Source of the DNA: Bacteroidota bacterium
GTDB lineage: Bacteria; Bacteroidota; Bacteroidia; Chitinophagales; Saprospiraceae
Reading direction: 5' to 3'
NCBI GenBank assembly: GCA_016234735.1
Contig: JACRAN010000222.1
Location: forward strand, 1 to 33,774
Length of the DNA stretch: 33,774 bases
Of the stretch, positions 32,979 through 33,774 are shown one piece after another. The notes under the pieces were generated by a model. That model was not told the DNA's origin. It saw nothing but the letters and a program-made list of their open reading frames with translations, and ran no database searches. The translations under genes and the position numbers were made by a program. How positions within the stretch are numbered: the first letter of the stretch is position 1; each line of letters starts with the position of its first letter.

Positions 32979-33774
32979 ATGCACGAAGCACTAATGCCCG
33001 AAATCAGCACCCGGCTGGACCTTCCGCTCTACTACGGTTATTTCGTGGTGGCGGCGCTCCTTGCCCTTTGGCTGGTATTGCGCAGCAACGCAAAATACAA
33101 GTTCGAAATACTGCTCGTTTCATTCTACCTGATGACCGGCAACATCAACGATTACCTGACCATCAAGCTGCCGGGCTTTTCTTTCTTCGAGCTGCAACCC
33201 GACCGGATACTGTTGTTCGTTTTCGCTTTTTTGCTGTTCAGGCGGCTCGCATTTTCCAAAGAAAAACCGGCTGCAGGAAATACCTGGGGGATGCCTTGGT
33301 TCCAGGTTTTTGCCTGCCTGTACGTGGTGTTTGTCATCCTGTCCCAAGCTTCGCACGTGTACGAGCTTGGGCTGGCTGAGGTCATCGTCAATTCCACGTA
33401 CGCCCTGAATTTCCTGCTCATCCTGTGGGCGTTGAAAACAATTTCCACCGATGAGGAGACCCTCCGCATCATCAGGGCTTCCATCCTCATCGGGGCAGTG
33501 GTCAGCGCTGTGGTCAGTTTGGTCCAAATCAGCCTCGACCCCATGTTCATGCGCATGGGCGACCAGCGCCCCGCCTTCGGCAACGTGCTGCGCTCCAACG
33601 GCATTTTCAGCACCGAGTACTTCAATTCCTATTTCCTCATCACCGCCATCGTCTGGGTGTTGGTGACAGTGAAAAGCAACTGGACGAAGGTGTTGTTGGT
33701 ATGCCTCTTCGCTGCCGGGGTCGTTTCCACTTTCCAGCGGATGAGCTGGTTAGTCATGTGCTTGGTTTTGCTGA
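32979..33774 (+). CDS. O-antigen ligase/polymerase-like (Wzy_C family) membrane protein, C-terminus beyond window
   Basis: The frame from the ATG at 32979 stays open to the window end (265 codons). The product is a polytopic membrane protein: hydrophobic segments include GYFVVAALLALWLVL, ILLFVFAFLLF, WFQVFACLYVVFVIL, NSTYALNFLLILWAL, ILIGAVVSAVVSLVQ, YFLITAIVWVLVTV and VLLVCLFAAGVV. The stretch FGNVLRSNGIFSTEYFNSYF sits where ligases and polymerases of this family have a conserved Arg/Asn-rich loop. Family members polymerise or ligate surface polysaccharide repeat units at the outer face of the inner membrane. Its position after Wza- and Wzc-like genes supports a role in the same polymer. The last part, including the Wzy_C core, lies outside the window. 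Confidence 0.72.
   Translation, partial: MHEALMPEISTRLDLPLYYGYFVVAALLALWLVLRSNAKYKFEILLVSFYLMTGNINDYLTIKLPGFSFFELQPDRILLFVFAFLLFRRLAFSKEKPAAGNTWGMPWFQVFACLYVVFVILSQASHVYELGLAEVIVNSTYALNFLLILWALKTISTDEETLRIIRASILIGAVVSAVVSLVQISLDPMFMRMGDQRPAFGNVLRSNGIFSTEYFNSYFLITAIVWVLVTVKSNWTKVLLVCLFAAGVVSTFQRMSWLVMCLVLL

Overview
The window looks like a chromosome segment of a member of the Bacteroidota, most likely the Saprospirales (Haliscomenobacter/Lewinella relatives). The reasons are a clear type IX secretion (T9SS) C-terminal sorting domain, giant secreted proteins built from SdrD_B-like, DUF11, HYR-like and SprB-like Ig repeats, Asp/Cys-rich MopE-type motifs, a Bacteroidota-style TAnnTTTG promoter element, and moderately GC-rich coding sequence. 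The phylum is well supported; the order is an inference. I see no tRNA, rRNA, CRISPR array, insertion sequence or phage gene.

Layout. Positions 1-24437 hold four very large genes, all on the minus strand: an SdrD_B-domain protein cut by the left edge (1-1989), a 1552-aa protein (2377-7035, 'A'), a 2335-aa protein (7422-14429, 'B') and a protein of about 3259 aa (14658-24437, 'C'). A, B and C share a C-terminal chassis of about 780 residues: Big/cadherin-like domain, HYR-like domain, three H-type-lectin-like repeats, second HYR-like segment, a conserved module, and a tandem 46-residue dockerin-like repeat with the core D-x-N-x-D-G/R-x-x-I-Y-Q-G-P-x-N-D. Their N-terminal halves differ, like exchangeable payloads on a common anchor. 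A 0.7 kb divergent intergenic region follows. On the plus strand come a 1279-aa T9SS-exported protein with repeated Cys-rich domains and SdrD_B domains ('D', 25144-28983), then a polysaccharide export block: a Wza-like outer-membrane lipoprotein (29199-30020), a Wzc-like chain-length regulator/BY-kinase (30271-32706), a cluster of palindromic and tandem repeats, and the start of an O-antigen ligase/polymerase-like membrane protein (32979 to the right edge).

How it may work together (inference): the locus pairs giant secreted surface proteins carrying sugar-binding-like and Ca2+-binding-like modules with the envelope machinery for an exported polysaccharide. This would suit cell-surface adhesion, sheath or biofilm matrix assembly. 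The most interesting observation is that A, B and C all lack a recognisable T9SS sorting domain and instead end in the same 91-residue YQGP tandem repeat, a candidate alternative retention, docking or sorting signal. Two large domain insertions inside otherwise conserved domains (532 aa inside an SdrD_B domain of C; about 337 aa inside the C-terminal module of B) show how these proteins diversify.
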